A stretch of DNA of 64,000 nucleotides from Scylla paramamosain (taxonomy: Eukaryota; Arthropoda; Malacostraca; Decapoda; Portunidae), in the NCBI RefSeq assembly GCF_035594125.1, contig NC_087178.1, forward strand, positions 9,537,001 to 9,601,000, written 5' to 3'. Made by a program: the position numbers and the translations under genes. A model generated the notes under the pieces. The model ran no database searches and was not told the origin of the DNA. It saw only the letters and a list, made by a program, of their open reading frames with translations. Positions 45,901 through 59,400 of this stretch are shown one piece after another (within the stretch, counting starts at the first letter, position 1; each line of letters starts with the position of its first letter).

Positions 45901-48793
45901 TTACCTACAAAAACGCGAAAATTGATGCAAAGCACTCTATATTGGGAAAGAAAAGGACATTGCAAGAAAAGTGTATAATGAGTGTTTTATAGTTCAAAAG
46001 AACTACAAGGCAAAAAACGCAAAATCTCGTGTATATGGAGAGGTTTCCTAGATACCAAAATGCTAAAACTCATGTATAACACTCCTAATTGAGAAACAGA
46101 ACAACCTTACTAAATGCATGTATTTTGAGTGCTTTTAGCATTCTTAGTTACCCAAACCCCAAATTCCATGCAAAAATCGATTGTGGGAAAAAAAAATGAC
46201 TTTACTAGAAAAGTGTCTTTTGAGAATTTTTGAGCGTGATAGTCAATAAAACACTAAAAAGGAAAGCAATTACATTACAATGGAGTAAAACGAATTTTTA
46301 TTAAGAACTTGCCTTTAAGTGTTTTTGAGGTCCTTATATACCAGAACACTAAAACGCATGGAAAACAAACTTTATGGTGAAACAGAATAAAATTACCAAA
46401 ACATGTATTTTGAGTGTTTTTGATCATGTTACTAATAAAAACGCTTAAATACATGCAAAGAACACTATTTTTGGGAAACGAAAGGAGATTACGACAAACG
46501 TGTATTATGAGTGTTTTTAAGTTCATTAATTACCAAAAAGCTAAAAGCCACAAATAACACTCTTTATTGAGAAAAAATGAATAAATAAAAAAAGATACAT
46601 TTTTTTTCTTTCTTATTCATCTTCACAAGTACCGATATGCCAAAATTCGGGCAAAATTCAGGAAATTATATGAAATAAGAACATTATCAAAAAAGTTAAA
46701 TTTAGTTTTTTTTTTCGGACTGTTATGTACAAAATCCCTAAAGTGCATGCAAAGCCACCTATAAGGGGAAATTAAACGTCTTTGCCAGAAAACGGTCTTA
46801 TAAGTGTTTATCAGCATCGTAGGAACCAACACGATAAATAACATAGATATCAATCTATATGGGAGTACAAAACAAAATTACTAAAAACGTGTCTTTTCGG
46901 TGTTTTATGTAGGAAAACGCTAAAACGGATGCAAACCAACCAATATGAAGGAATAAAATAACATTTCCAAAAATGTATATTTTGAGTGTTTTTGAAATTG
47001 TTACCTATAAAAAACGCGAAAATAGATGAAAAGCTCTCTATATTGGGAAGCAAAAGGACATTACAAGAAACGTGTATAATGAGTGTTTTATAGTTTCACA
47101 AGAACTACAAGGCAAAAAACGCAAAAACTCGTGTATATAGAGAAGTTTCTTACATTCCAAAATGCTGAAACTCTGGAACAACACTTTTAATTGAGAAACA
47201 GAACAATCTTACTAAATGCGTGTATTTTGAGTGCTTTTCACATCCTTAGTAACCAAAACCCCAAATTGCATGCGAAACCAGCATTATGTGGGAAAAAAAT
47301 GACATTACCAGAAAAATGTCTTATGAGTGTTTTTGAGCGTGTTAGGCAATAAAGCACTAAAAAGCAGGGCAATCACATTACATTGAAATAAAACCAATTT
47401 TTAACAAGAACTTGCCTTTAATTGTATTTGAGCTCCTTATATACCAAAACACTAAAATGCATGCAAAATACACTTTATGGTGAAACAGAATAACATTACC
47501 AAAAACATGTATTTTGGGTGTTTTTGATCATGTTACCAATAAAAAATGCTTAAATACATGCAGAGAACCCTATTTTTGGGAAACGAAAGGACATTACGAG
47601 AAACGTGTATTATGAGTGTTTTTAAGTTCATTAAGTACGAAAAAGCTAAAAGCCACAAATTACACTCTTTATTGAGAAAAAAAATCAATAATTAAAAAAA
47701 TACGATTTTTTTTTTCATTCTTATTTATCTTCACAGGTAAGGAGGTGCCAAAATTCGGGCAAAGTTCAGGAAATTATATAAAATAAGAACATCATCAAAA
47801 AAGTTACATTTAGCTTTTTTTTCGGACTGTTATGTACCAAACCCCTAAATTGCATGCAAAGCCACCTATATGGGGAAATTGAACGTCTTTGCCAGAAAAC
47901 TGACTTATGAGGGTTTTTCAGCATGTTAGGAACCAACACGATAAAACCCAAGGAAGTCAATCTATATGGGAATCCAAAACAAAATTACTGAAAACGTGTC
48001 TTTTCGGTGTTTTACGTAGAAAACGCTAAAACGGATGCAAACCAACCAAAATGAAAAAAAAAATAGAATAACATTACCAAAAAATTATATTTTGAGTGTT
48101 TTTGATATTATTACCTACAAAAAAAAACGCGAAAATGGATGGAAAGCACTCTATATTGGGAGGCAAAAGCCATCAAAAAGCATGTTAAGCACCAAAACGA
48201 TAAATAATATGAAAGTCACTCTATCCAAAACAATATTACTGGAAACGTGTCTTTTAAAAGATTTACGTAGAAAAACGCTAAAACGCAGGCAAACCAACCA
48301 ATATGAAGAAATAGAATAACATTACCAAAAAATATATTTAGTGTGTACTTGAGCTTGTTACATAAAAAAAAACGCGAAAATATATGCAAAGCACTCTATA
48401 TAAGTAAAAAAAAAAAAAGGACATAACGAGAAACGTGTATAATGAGTGTTTTATAGTTTCACCAGAATCACAAGGCAAAAAACGCAAAAACTCGACTATA
48501 TGGAAAAGTTTCTAAGATACCAAAATACTGAAACTCATGAATAACACTCTTAATCAAGAAACAGAACAAGCTTACTAAATGCGTGTATTTTGAGTGTTTT
48601 TTTTACATTCTTAGTTACCAAAACCCCAAATTAAATGCGAAACTAGCTTTATGTAGGAAAAAAATGACATTACCAGAAAAGTGTCTTTGAGTGTTTTTGA
48701 GCGTGTTAGGCAATAAAGCACTAAAAAGCAGGGCAATCACATTACATTGAAATAAAACCAATTTTTAACAAGAACTTGCCTTTTAGTGTTTTT
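42926..48793 (+). repeat. Forward HOR array, block 6
   Basis: m5 landmarks near 43,345, 44,440, 45,535, 46,620 and 47,735. Private markers used to pair it with the reversed array: GGAACAAAGCACTAAAAATA near 44,050; GCAATAAAAAGCAAGGCAAT near 45,155; TACAAAACTGCTAAAACG near 45,240; CTCTGGAACAACAC near 47,170; CAGGTAAGGAGGTGCC near 47,735; ATAAAACCCAAGGAAGTCAA near 47,941. Near 48,170 m9 joins m7 (CATCAAAAAGCATGTTAAGC). Confidence 0.93.
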
Positions 48794-49247
48794 GACACGC
48801 ATTTAGTAAGGTTGCTCTGTTTCTCAATTAAGAGTGTTATTCATGATTTTCAGCATATACACGAGTTTTTGCGTTTTTTGACTTGTTGTTTTTTTCAAAT
48901 ATAAAATATTCATTATACACTCTTCTCGCAATGTCCCTTTATTTCCCAATATAGAGTGCTTTGTATCCATTTTCCCGTTTTTTTTTGTAAGTAACAAGTT
49001 TAAAAACACTCAAAATATACATTATTGGTAATGTTTTTTTGCTTCTTGATATTGGTTGGTTTGTATCAGTTTAGCGTTTTTCTACGTAAAACACTGAAAA
49101 TGACATGTTTTCACTAATTTTCTTTTGGATTCCCACATAGAGTGAGTTCCTTATTATTTATCGTTTTAGTGCCTAACATGCTGAAAAACAATCACAAGAC
49201 AGATTTCTCGTAAGGTCTTTAATTTCCTCATATGGGACGCTTTGCAT
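48794..49247 (-). repeat. Inverted cassette A5 (subtype II)
   Basis: Left join TAGTGTTTTTGA to CACGCATTTAGTAAGG; right join GACGCTTTGCAT to ATCTTTTCAGTG. m11 shows the subtype II deletion (GATTTTCAGCATATACACGA). It lies about 19.97 kb after A2 with matching left flanks, and its inverted counterpart is B2. Confidence 0.9.
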
Positions 49248-51348
49248 ATCTTTTCAGTGTTTATGAGCGTGTTACGCAATAATGCACTAAAAGCCAGGGT
49301 AATCACATTATATGGGAATATAACCAAATTTTACCAAGAACTTACCTTTAAGTATTTTTGAGCTCCTTACGTACCAAAACGCTAAAACGCATGCAAAATA
49401 CATTTTATGGAGAAACAGAATTACATTACCAAATACATGTAGTTTGAGTGTTTTTGATCATGTTATCTATAAAAACGCTTAAATACATGCAAAGAACCTT
49501 ATGTTTGGGAAACGAAAGAACATTACGAGAAACATGTATTATGGGTGATTTTTAAGTTCCTTCAGTACCAAAAAGCTAAAACCCACAAATAACACTCTTT
49601 AGAAAAAAAAATAATAATAATAAATAAAAAAATAAGAAAATGAGATTTTTTTTTATTCATCTTCATAGGTACCGAGATGCCAAAATTATGCCAAAATTCA
49701 AGGAATTTATGTGGAAAAAAGAACATTATCATAAAAGTTAATTATTGCTTTTTTTCGGATTGTTATATGCCAAACCCTAAAGTGCATGCAAACCCACCTA
49801 TATAGGGAATTTAAACAATTTTACCAGAAACCTATCTTTTCAGTGTTTTTCAGTTTGTTAGGCACCAAAACGATCAATAATAATAATAATAAAACGATAA
49901 ATAAATCCTTCATATAGGATGCAAACCATCCTATATGAAGAAATAGAATAACATTACCAAAAAGATAAATTTTGAGTGTTTTTGAGCTTGTTACCTACAA
50001 AAAAATGCAAAAATGGATGTAAAGCACTCTATATTAGGAAACAAAAGGACATTACGAGAAACGTGTATAATGAGTGTTTTATAGTTTTGAAAGAACCAAA
50101 AGGCAATAGACGCAAAAACTCGTGTATATAGAGAAATTTCTTACATACCATAATGAATAAATGCTTAAATAACAATTTTAATCGATAAACAGAACTACCT
50201 TACGAAATTGTGTATTTTGAGTGTTTTTCACATTCTTAGTTACGAAAATGCCAAATTACATGCTAAACTAGCTTCATGTGGGGAAAAAATAACATTACCA
50301 AAAATGTGTCTTTTGAGTGTTTTTTCAGCGTGATATGCAACAAAGCACTAAAAAGCAGAATGATCACATTACATGGGAATAAAACGAACTTTAACGAAGA
50401 ATTTGCCTTTACGTATTTTTTAACCTCTTATATACCAAACCGCTAAAACGCATCCAAAACAAACTTGATGGAGAAACAGAATGACATTACCAAAAACATT
50501 TATTTTGAGTGTTTCTTTTATCATGTTATCTATAAAAACGCTAAAGTACATGCAAAAAACATTTTTTTAAGTTCCTTAAGTACCAAAAAGATAAAACACA
50601 CAAATAACACTCTTTATTTAAAAAAATATAAAAAAAAATAGATAAAAAATAAATAGGATTTTTTTTTTTTTTGTTATTCATCTTCATAGGTACCGAGATG
50701 CCAAAATTCTGGGAAAATTCAGGACAATTATGTGATAAAAGAATATAATCAAAAGAGTTAATTTCAGCTTTTTTTTTCGGACTGTTATGTACCAAACCCT
50801 AAAGAGCATGCAAAGCCTCCAATATGAGGAAATTAAACGACCTTACCAGAAATCTGTGTTTTGAGTGTTTTTTAGCATGTTAGGCACCAAAACAATAAAT
50901 AATAAGGAACTCACTCTATATGGGAATCCAAAACAAAGTTACTGAAAACGTGTGTTCTCAGTTTTTTACATAGAAACACGTTAAAACGGATGGAAACCAA
51001 CCAATATCAAGAAATAGAAAAACGTTACCAAAAAGGTATATTTTGAATGTTTTTGAGCTTTTTACCTACAAAAAACGCGAAAATTGATGTAAAACACTCT
51101 ATATTGGGAAAGAAAAGGACAGTGGAAGAAAAGTGTATAATGAGTGTTTTATAGTTGAAAAGAACCAATAAGCAAAAAACGCAAAAAATCGTGTATATGG
51201 AGAGATTTCCTAGATTCCAAAATGCTGAAATTCATGAATAACACTCTTAATTTAAAAAACAGAACAACCTTACTAAATGCGTGTATTTTGAGTGCTTTTC
51301 ACATTCTTAGTTACCAAAACCCCAAATTGTATGCGAAACCACCTTTAC
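49248..51348 (+). repeat. Forward HOR array, block 7
   Basis: Two m5 landmarks, near 49,660 and 50,690. In the first unit, m7/m8 is scrambled at about 49,870-49,940 (AAT repeats and a fold-back hairpin). The block ends in m12 at CCACCTTTACGT, where orientation flips. Confidence 0.92.
49872..49940. repeat. (AAT)n patch and 14 bp hairpin replacing m7/m8
   Basis: CAATAATAATAATAATAAAA replaces the end of m7, and m8 is lost up to GATGCAAACC. Next to it, CTTCATATAGGATG (49,908-49,921) and CATCCTATATGAAG (49,927-49,940) are perfect inverted repeats around a 5 nt loop CAAAC. The right arm is normal m8 sequence; the left arm is the anomalous copy. Confidence 0.88.
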
Positions 51349-54300
51349 GTAAATCTTTTAAAAGACACATTTTCAGTAATTTTGTTTTGGATTTCCATAT
51401 AGAGTGACTTTCATATTATTTATCGTTTTGGTGCCTAACATGCAGAAAAACACTCAAAAGACAGGTTTCTTGTAAAGTCGTTAAATTTTATCTGATAGGT
51501 GGCTTTGCATACACTTTATGGTTTGGAACATAACTCCGAAAAAAAAAGGTAAGATTAACTTTTTCAATAATGTTTTTTCCACATAAATTTCCTGAATTTT
51601 GACAGAATTTTGGCATCTTGGTACCTATGAACATCAATAACAAAAAAAATAAAAATATTTTTTCGTTATAAAGAGTGTTATTTGTAGGTTTTAACGTTTT
51701 GGTATTTAAGGAATTTATAAACATTCATAATACACATTTCTCGTAATGTATTTTCGTTTCCCAAATATGGGGATCTTTGCATGTATTTAAGCGTTTTTAT
51801 AGGTAACATGATAAAAAACACTCAAAACACTTTTTTTTTTGGTAATGTTATTCTGCTTCTCCATAAAGGAGTGTTATACATGCGTTTTAGCGATTTGGTA
51901 TATAAGGAGCTGAAAAACACTTCAAGGCAAGTTTTTGGTAAAAATTGGTTTTATTCCAGTGTAATATGCTTGCCCTGCGTTTTAGTGCTTTTTTGCCTAA
52001 CACGCTCAAAAACACTAAAAAGATACTTCTGGTAATGTCATTTTTTCCTTCATAAAACTAGTTTCGCATGCTATTTAGGGTTTTGCGAAGAAAGTGAAAA
52101 AAGTCTCAAAATACATGCATTTGGTAATGTTGTTCTGTTTCTCAATTAAGATTGTTATTCATGAGTTTCAGCATTTTGGTATCTAAGAAACTTCTTTTTA
52201 TTCACAAGTTTTTGCTTTTTTTTTGCCTTGTGGTTCTTGTGAACCAAAAGATCTTTTGCGCGAAAATAATAAGACACTCATTATACATGTTTCTCGTAAT
52301 GTCCTTTTCTTTCCCAATGTTATTGTATTTCTTCATATTGGTTGGTTTTCATCTGTTTTAGCGTTTTTCTACGTAAAACACCGAAAAGACACGTTTTCAG
52401 TAATTTTTTTTTCGATTCCCAAAGAATTTTGCCAGAATTTTAGCATCATAGTACGTATGAAGATGAATAAAAAAAAATAATATTCTTTTTTCTATAAAGA
52501 GTGTTATTTGTTGGTTTTAGCTTTTTTGGTACTAAAGGAACTTAAAAACACTCATAATACACGTTTCTCGTAATGTCGTTTCGTTTCCCAAAAATAGGGT
52601 TCTTTGCATGTAATTAAGCGGTTTTATTGGTAACACGATCAAAAACACTCAAAATACATGTTTTTGGTAATGTTCTTCTGTTTCACCATGAAGTATATTT
52701 TGCATGCGTTTTAGTGTTTTGGTATAAAAGGACCTCAAAAACACTTAAAGGCAAGTTCTTGGTAAAAAATTCGTTTTACTCCAATGTAATGTGATTGCCC
52801 TCCTTTTTAGTGCTTTATTACCTATCACGCTCAAAAATACTCAAAAGACACTTTTCTACTGAATTCTTTTTTTTTTCCCCACAATCTATTTTCGCATGCA
52901 ATTTGGGGTTTTGGTAACTAAGAATGTTAAAAGCACTCAAAATACATGCATTTAGTAAGGTTGTTCTGTTTCTCAATTAAGAGTGTTATACATGAGTTTT
53001 AGCATTTTGGTATCTAGGAAACCTCTCCATATACACGAGATTTTGCGTTTTTGTCTTGTGGTTCTTTGGAACTATAAAACACTCATTATACACTTTTCTT
53101 GCAATGTCCTTTTCTTTCCCAATATAGAGTGCTTTCCATCAATTTTCGTGTTTTTTGTAGCTAACAAGCTCAAAAACACTCAAAATATACCTTTTTAGTA
53201 ACGTTTTTCTATTTCTTGATATTGGTTACTTTGCATCCGTTTTAGCGTTTTTCTACGTATAACACTGAGAAGACACGTTTTCAGTAACTTTATTTTGGAT
53301 TCCCATATAGAGTGAGTTCCTTATTATTTATCGTTTTGGTGCCTAATATGGTAAAAAACACTCAAAACACAGATTTCTGGTAAGGTCGTTTAATTTCCTT
53401 ATATAGGAGGCTATGCATGTACTTTAGTGTTAGGTACATAACAGTCCAAAAAAAAAAGCTGAAATTAACTTTTTGATAATATTGTTCTATCATATGATTG
53501 CCCTGAATTTTCCCAGAATTTTCGCATTTCGGTACCTATGAAGATGAATAACAAAAAAAAAAAAACAAAAAAAAAATCGATTTTTTTAAATTTTTTTATT
53601 TTTTTTTATTTTCTAAATAAGAGTAATATTTGTGGGTTTTAGCTTTTTGGTACTTAATGAACTTAAAAAACCCTCATAATACACGTTTCTCGTAATGTCC
53701 TTTTGTTTCCCAAACATAATGTTCTTTGCATGTATTTAAGCGTTTTTATAGATAACATGATCATGGTATCTATAAAAACGCTTAAAACCCACAAATAACA
53801 CTCTTTATTTAGAAAATAAAAAAAAAAAAAAAGAATAGGAAAAACACTAAAAATACATGTTTTTGGTAATGTTATTCTGTCTCTCCATAAAGTGTGTTTT
53901 CCATGCGTATTAGCAGTTTTGTATATAAGGAGCTCAGAAACACTTAAAGTTAAGTTTTTGGTATAAATTGGTGGTAATCCAATGATTGCCCTGCTTTTTA
54001 TTGCTTTATTACCTATCACGCTCAAAAACACTTAAAAGACACTTTTCTGGTAATGTCATTTTTTTCTCACATAAAAGTGGTTTCGCATGCAATTTGGGGT
54101 TTTGGTAACTAAGAATGTGAAAAGCACTCAAAATACACGCACTTAGTAAGGTTCTGTTTTTTTTTTTTAATTAAGATTGTTATTCATGAATTTCAGCATT
54201 TTGGTATTTAGGAAATCTCTCCATATACACGAGTTTTTGCGTTTTTTGCTTAGTGGTTCTTTTGAACTATAAAACACTTATTATACACTTTCTCTAAAAA

Positions 54301-55985
54301 CACAGATTAAACACAGGTAAGGTCGTTTAATTTTGCATGCAGTTTAGGGTTTGGTATATAACAGTCCGGAAAAAAAAAGCTGAAATTTACTTTTTTAATA
54401 ATATTCTTTTATCACATAATTGCCCTGAATTTTCCCAGAATTTTGGCATCTCGGTACCTTTGAAGATGAATGACAAAAAAAAAAGCTATTTATTTTATTT
54501 TTTTATTAATTTTTTTATTTTTTTTTTAAATAAACTGTTATTTGTGTTTTTTTTAGCTTTTTGGTACTTAAGGAACTTAAAAAAACACTCATAATACACG
54601 CTTCTCGTAATGTCCTTTTCTTTCCCAAACATAATGTTCTTTGCATGTACTTAAGCGTTTTTAAAGATAACATGATCAAAAACACTCAAAATACATGTTT
54701 TTGATATATGTTATTCTGTTTCTCCATAAAGTTTGTTTTCCATGCGTTTTAGCGGTTTGGTATATAAGGGGTTAAAAAATTCTTCGTAAAAGTTGGTTTT
54801 ATTCCCATGTAATATCATCGTTCTTATTTTTAGTGCTTTGTTCCATATCACGCTGAAAAACACTCAAAAGACACTTTTCTGGTAATATTATTTTTTTTTT
54901 CCACATGAAGCTAGTTTCGCATGTAATTTGGCATTTTCGCAACTAACGATGGGAAAAACACTGAAAATACACAATTTGGTAAGGCAGTTCTGTTTATCTA
55001 TTAAAAGTGTTATTCATGCATTTATTCATTTTGGTATGTAAGAAATTTCCCTATATACACGAGTTTGTGCGTTTATTGCCTTGTGGTTTTTTTTTAACTA
55101 TAAAACACTCATTATACACGTTTCTCGTAATGTCCTTTTGTTTCCTAATATAGAGTGCTTTACATCCATTTTTTCATTTTTTGTAGGTAGCAAGCTCAAA
55201 AACAATCAAAATATATCTTTTTGGTAATGTTATTCTATTTCTTCATATAGGATGGTTTGTATCTGCTTTAGCGTCTTTCTACGTAAAACACTGAAAAGAC
55301 ACGTTTTCAGTAATTTATTTTTTGGATTCACATATTGACTGACTTCCAAATGATTTATCGTTTTGGTGCCTAACATGCTGAAAAACACTGAAAAGACAGG
55401 TTTCTGGAAAAGTCGTTTAACTTCCCTATATAGGTGGCTTTGCATGCTGTTTAGGATTTGCTACATAACAATCCGAAAAAAAGCTATAATTAACTTATAT
55501 GATAATGTTCTTTTTTCCACATAAATTCCCTGAATTTTGGCAGAATTTTGGCATCTTGGTACCTATGAAGATGAATAACCAAAAAAAAAAAAATCCCATT
55601 TTATTATTTTTTTATTCATTATATTTTTTTTCTAAAGAGTGTTATTTGTGGGTTTTAGCTTTTTGGTACTGAAGGAACTTAAAAATCACACATAATACAC
55701 GTTTCTCGTAATGTTCTTTCGTTTCCCAAACATAAGGTTCTTTGCATGTATTTAAGCGTTTTTACAGATAATATGATCAAAAACACTCAAAATACATATA
55801 TTTGGTAATGTAATTCTGTTTCTCCATAAAATGAATTTTGCATGCGTTTTAGCGTTTTGGTACGTAAGGAGCTCAAAAACACATAAAGGCAAGTTCTTGG
55901 TAAAATTTGGTTTTATTCCCATGTAATGAGATTGCCCTGACTTTTAGTGCTTTATTGCGTTACACGCTCAAAAACACTGAAAAGA
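51349..55985 (-). repeat. Reversed HOR array, block 8
   Basis: Orientation flips at about 51,348 at ACGTAAATCTTTTAAAAGAC, the reverse of the TTTTAAAAGATTTACGT variant of m7/m8. m5 landmarks (reversed) lie near 51,630, 52,460, 53,540, 54,460 and 55,560. The first part resembles 35.5-34.1 kb and shares its rare deletion join (TTCGATTCCCAAAGAAT near 52,422). From about 52.5 kb rightwards it mirrors 46.5 kb leftwards. Near 54,290 several monomers are missing between m10 and m6 (CTCTAAAAACACAGATTAAA). Confidence 0.92.
53735..53840. repeat. Short fold-back inversion within m3-m5
   Basis: TTTAAGCGTTTTTATAGATA (53,735-53,754) and its perfect reverse complement (53,767-53,786) flank a 12 nt loop containing CATGATCATG, itself a palindrome. 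From 53,767 to about 53,840 the sequence is in forward orientation (AAACCCACAAATAACACTC, then an A-rich run) before the reversed m3 resumes at AAAAACACTAAAAATACATG. It is a short templated inversion in an otherwise reversed unit. Confidence 0.88.
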
Positions 55986-56440
55986 CATGCAAAGCGTCCC
56001 ATATGAGGAAATTAAAGACCTTACCAGAAATCTGTCTTTTGAGTGTTTTTTTTGCATATTAGGCACCAAAACGATAAATAATAAGGAACTCACTCTATGT
56101 GGGAATCCAAAAGAAAACTACTGAAAATGTGTCTTTTCAGTGTTTTACGTAGAAAAACGCTAAAACTGATGCAAACCAACCAATATCAAGAAGCAGAAAA
56201 ACATTACCAAAAATGTATATTTTGAGTGTTTTTGAGCTTGTTACCTACAAAAAAGACTCAAAAAATTGATACAAAGCACTCTATATTGGGAAAAAAAGGG
56301 ACATTGCGAGAAAAGTGTATAATGAATGTTTTATAGTTAAAAAAAAACACAAGGCAAAAAACGCAAAAACTCGTGTATATGCTGAAACTCATGAATAACA
56401 CTCTTAATTGAGAAACAGAGCAACCTTACTAAATGCATAT
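55986..56440 (+). repeat. Inverted cassette B1 (subtype II) in reversed array
   Basis: Reads forward inside the reversed array, from ACATGCAAAGCGTCCC (m6 end) through m7-m11 to ACTAAATGCATA, then joins reversed m2 at TTAAAAACACTAAAAGGC. m11 has the subtype II deletion (GTATATGCTGAAACTCATG). Flanks match A4: m9-to-m7 join near 57,030, and the GGAACAAAGC marker about 1.2 kb to the left. Confidence 0.9.
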
Positions 56441-59400
56441 TAAAAACACTAAAAGGCAAGATCTTCGTAAAAGTTGGTTTTATTCCCATGTATTGTGATT
56501 GCCCTGCTTTTTAGTGCTTTATTGCCTAACACGCTCAAAAACACTTTTCTGGTAATGTCATTTTTTTCCCACATAAAGCTAGTTTCGCATGGAATTTGTG
56601 GTTTTCATAACTAACAATGTAAAAAAAAAACTCAAAATTCACACATTTAGTAAGGTTGTTCTGTTTCTTGATTAAGTGTGTTATTCATGAGTTTCATTAT
56701 TTTGGTATCCTAGAAACTTCTCCTTACAGTCGAGTTTTTGCGTTTTTTTGCCTTTTTTTTAAACTATAAAACACTCATTACACACGTTTCTCGTTATGTC
56801 CTTTCTTTTCCTTATATAGAGTGATTTGCATCCATTTTCGCGTTTTTTTTATGTAACAAGCTCAAGAACACACAAAATATAGTTTTTTGGTAATGTTATT
56901 CTATTTCTTCATATTGGTTAGTTTGCATGCGTTTTAGCGTTTTTTACGTATTTTATTTAAAAAGACATTTTTCTTGTAATTTTGTTTTGGATTTCCATAT
57001 AGAGTGACTTTCATACTATTTGTCGTTTTGGTACCTAACATGCTTCTTGGTGCCTTTTGCTTCCCTATATAGAGTGCTTTCCTTCTATTTTCGCGTTTTT
57101 TGTAGGTAACAATTTCAAAAACACTCAAAATATACCTTTTTGTTAATGTTATTCTATTTCTTCATTTTGGTTGGTTTGCATTCTTTTTAGCGTTTTCTAC
57201 GTAAAACACAGAAAAGACACGTTTTCAGTAATTTTGTTTTGGATTCCCATATAGATTGACTTCCATGTTATTTATCGTGTTGGTTCCTAAGATGCTGAAA
57301 AACACTCATAAGACCGTTTTCTGGCAAAGACGTTTAATTTCCCCATATAGGTGGCTCTGCATGCACTTTAGGGGTTTGGTACATAACAGTCCGAAAAAAA
57401 AGCTAAATTTAACTTTTTTGATAATGTTCTTATTTCACATAATTTCCTGAATTTTGCCCGAATTTTTGCATCTTAGTACCTGTGAAGATGAATAAAAAAG
57501 AATTTTTTTTTATTGATTTATTGTTTCTCAATAAAGAGTGTTATTTGTGGATTTTAGCTTTTTGGTAATTAATAAACTTAAAAACACTCATAATACACAT
57601 TTCTCGTAATCTCCTTTCGTTTCCCAAAAATAGTGTTCTTTGAATGTATTTAAGCGTTTTCATTGGTAACATGATCAAAAACACTCAAAATACATGTTTT
57701 TGGTAATATTATTCTTTTTCACCATAAAGAGTGTTTTGCATGCCTTTTAATGTTTTGGTATATAAGGAGCTCAAAAACACTTCAAGGCAAGTTCTTGGTA
57801 AAAACTTGTTTTCCTCCAATGTAATGTGATTGCCCTCCTTTTTAGTGCTTTATTGCCTATCACGGTCAAAATACTCACAAGACACTTTTCTGGTAAAGTC
57901 ATTTTTTTTCCCACAAATCTATTTTCGCATTGAATTTGGGGTTTTGGTAACTAAGAATGTGAAAGCACTCAAAATACACGCATTTATTAAGGTTGTTCTG
58001 TTTCTCAATTAGGAGTGTTATACATGAGTTTAGCATTTTTGTGTCTAGGAAACCTCTCCATATACACGAGATTTTGCGTTTTTTGCCTTGCGGTTCTTTT
58101 GAACTATAAAACACTCATTATACACTTTTCTTGCAATGTCCTTTTCTTTCCTAATATAGAGTGCTTTGCATCAATTTTCGAGTTTTTTTATAGGTAACAA
58201 GCTGAAAAACACTCACAATATAACTTTTTAGTAACGTTTTTCTATTTTTTGATATTGGTTGGTTTGCATCCGTTTTAGCGTTTTTCTAAGTAAAACACTG
58301 AGAAGACACGTTTTCAGTCATTTTGTTTTGGATTCCTATATAGAGTGAGTTCCTTATTATTTATCGTTTTGGTGCCTAAAATGCTAAAAAAAAAAAAAAA
58401 AACACTTAAAACAGATTTTTGATAACGTCGTTTAATTTCCTCATATAGGAGGCTTTGCATGCACTTTAGGGTTTGGTACATAACAGTCCGAAAAAAAAAG
58501 CTGAAATTAACTTTTTTGATAATATCCTCTTATCATATGATTGCCCTGAATTTTCCCCAAATTTTGTCATCTCGGTACTATGAAGATGAATAATAAAAAA
58601 AAAAAAAAATTTCCTATTTTTTTTTTTTCGAAATAAAGAGTGTTATTTATGGGTTTTATCTTTTTGGTACTTAAGGAACTTAAAAAACTGTCATAATACA
58701 CGTTTCTCGTAATGTCCTTTTGTTTCCCAAACATAATGTTCTTTGCATGTATTTAAGCATTTTTATAGATAACATGATCGAAAATACTCAAAATACATGT
58801 TTTTGGTAATGTTATTCTGTTTCTCCATAAAGTTTGTTTTCCATGCATTTTAGCGGTTTGTTATATAAGGAGCTCAAAAACACTTAAATTCAAGTTTTTG
58901 GTATAAATTGATGTTATTCCAATGTAATATGATTGCCCTGCTTTTTAGTGCTTTATCGCCTCTCATGCTCAAAAACACTTAAAAGACACTTTTCTGTTAA
59001 TGTCATTTTTTTCTCACATAATGGTGGTTTTGCATGTAATTTGGGATTTTTGGTAACTAAAAATGTAAAAAGCACTCAAAATACACGCAATTAGTAATGT
59101 TGTTCTGTTTCTCAATAAAGAGTGTTATTTATGAGTTTCAGCATTTTGGTATCTAGGAACCTACTCAATATCCACGAGTTTTTTGTGTTTTTTGCCTTTT
59201 GGTTCGTTTCAACTATAAAAAACACATTATACACTTTTCTTGCAAAGTCCTTTTGTTTTCTAATATAGAGTGCTTTGCATGAATTTTCCCGTTTTTTTGT
59301 AGGTAACAAGCTCAAAAACACTCAAAATATACCTTTTTTGGTAATGTTTTTCTATTTCTTCATATTAGTTAGTTTCAATCCGTTTTAGCGTTTTTCTACG

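Noticed and set aside
53755..53766. CATGATCATG palindrome as a regulatory operator
   Set aside because: It arises from the fold-back junction of two m3 copies (GATCATGTTACC) and is not found as a conserved site in other units.
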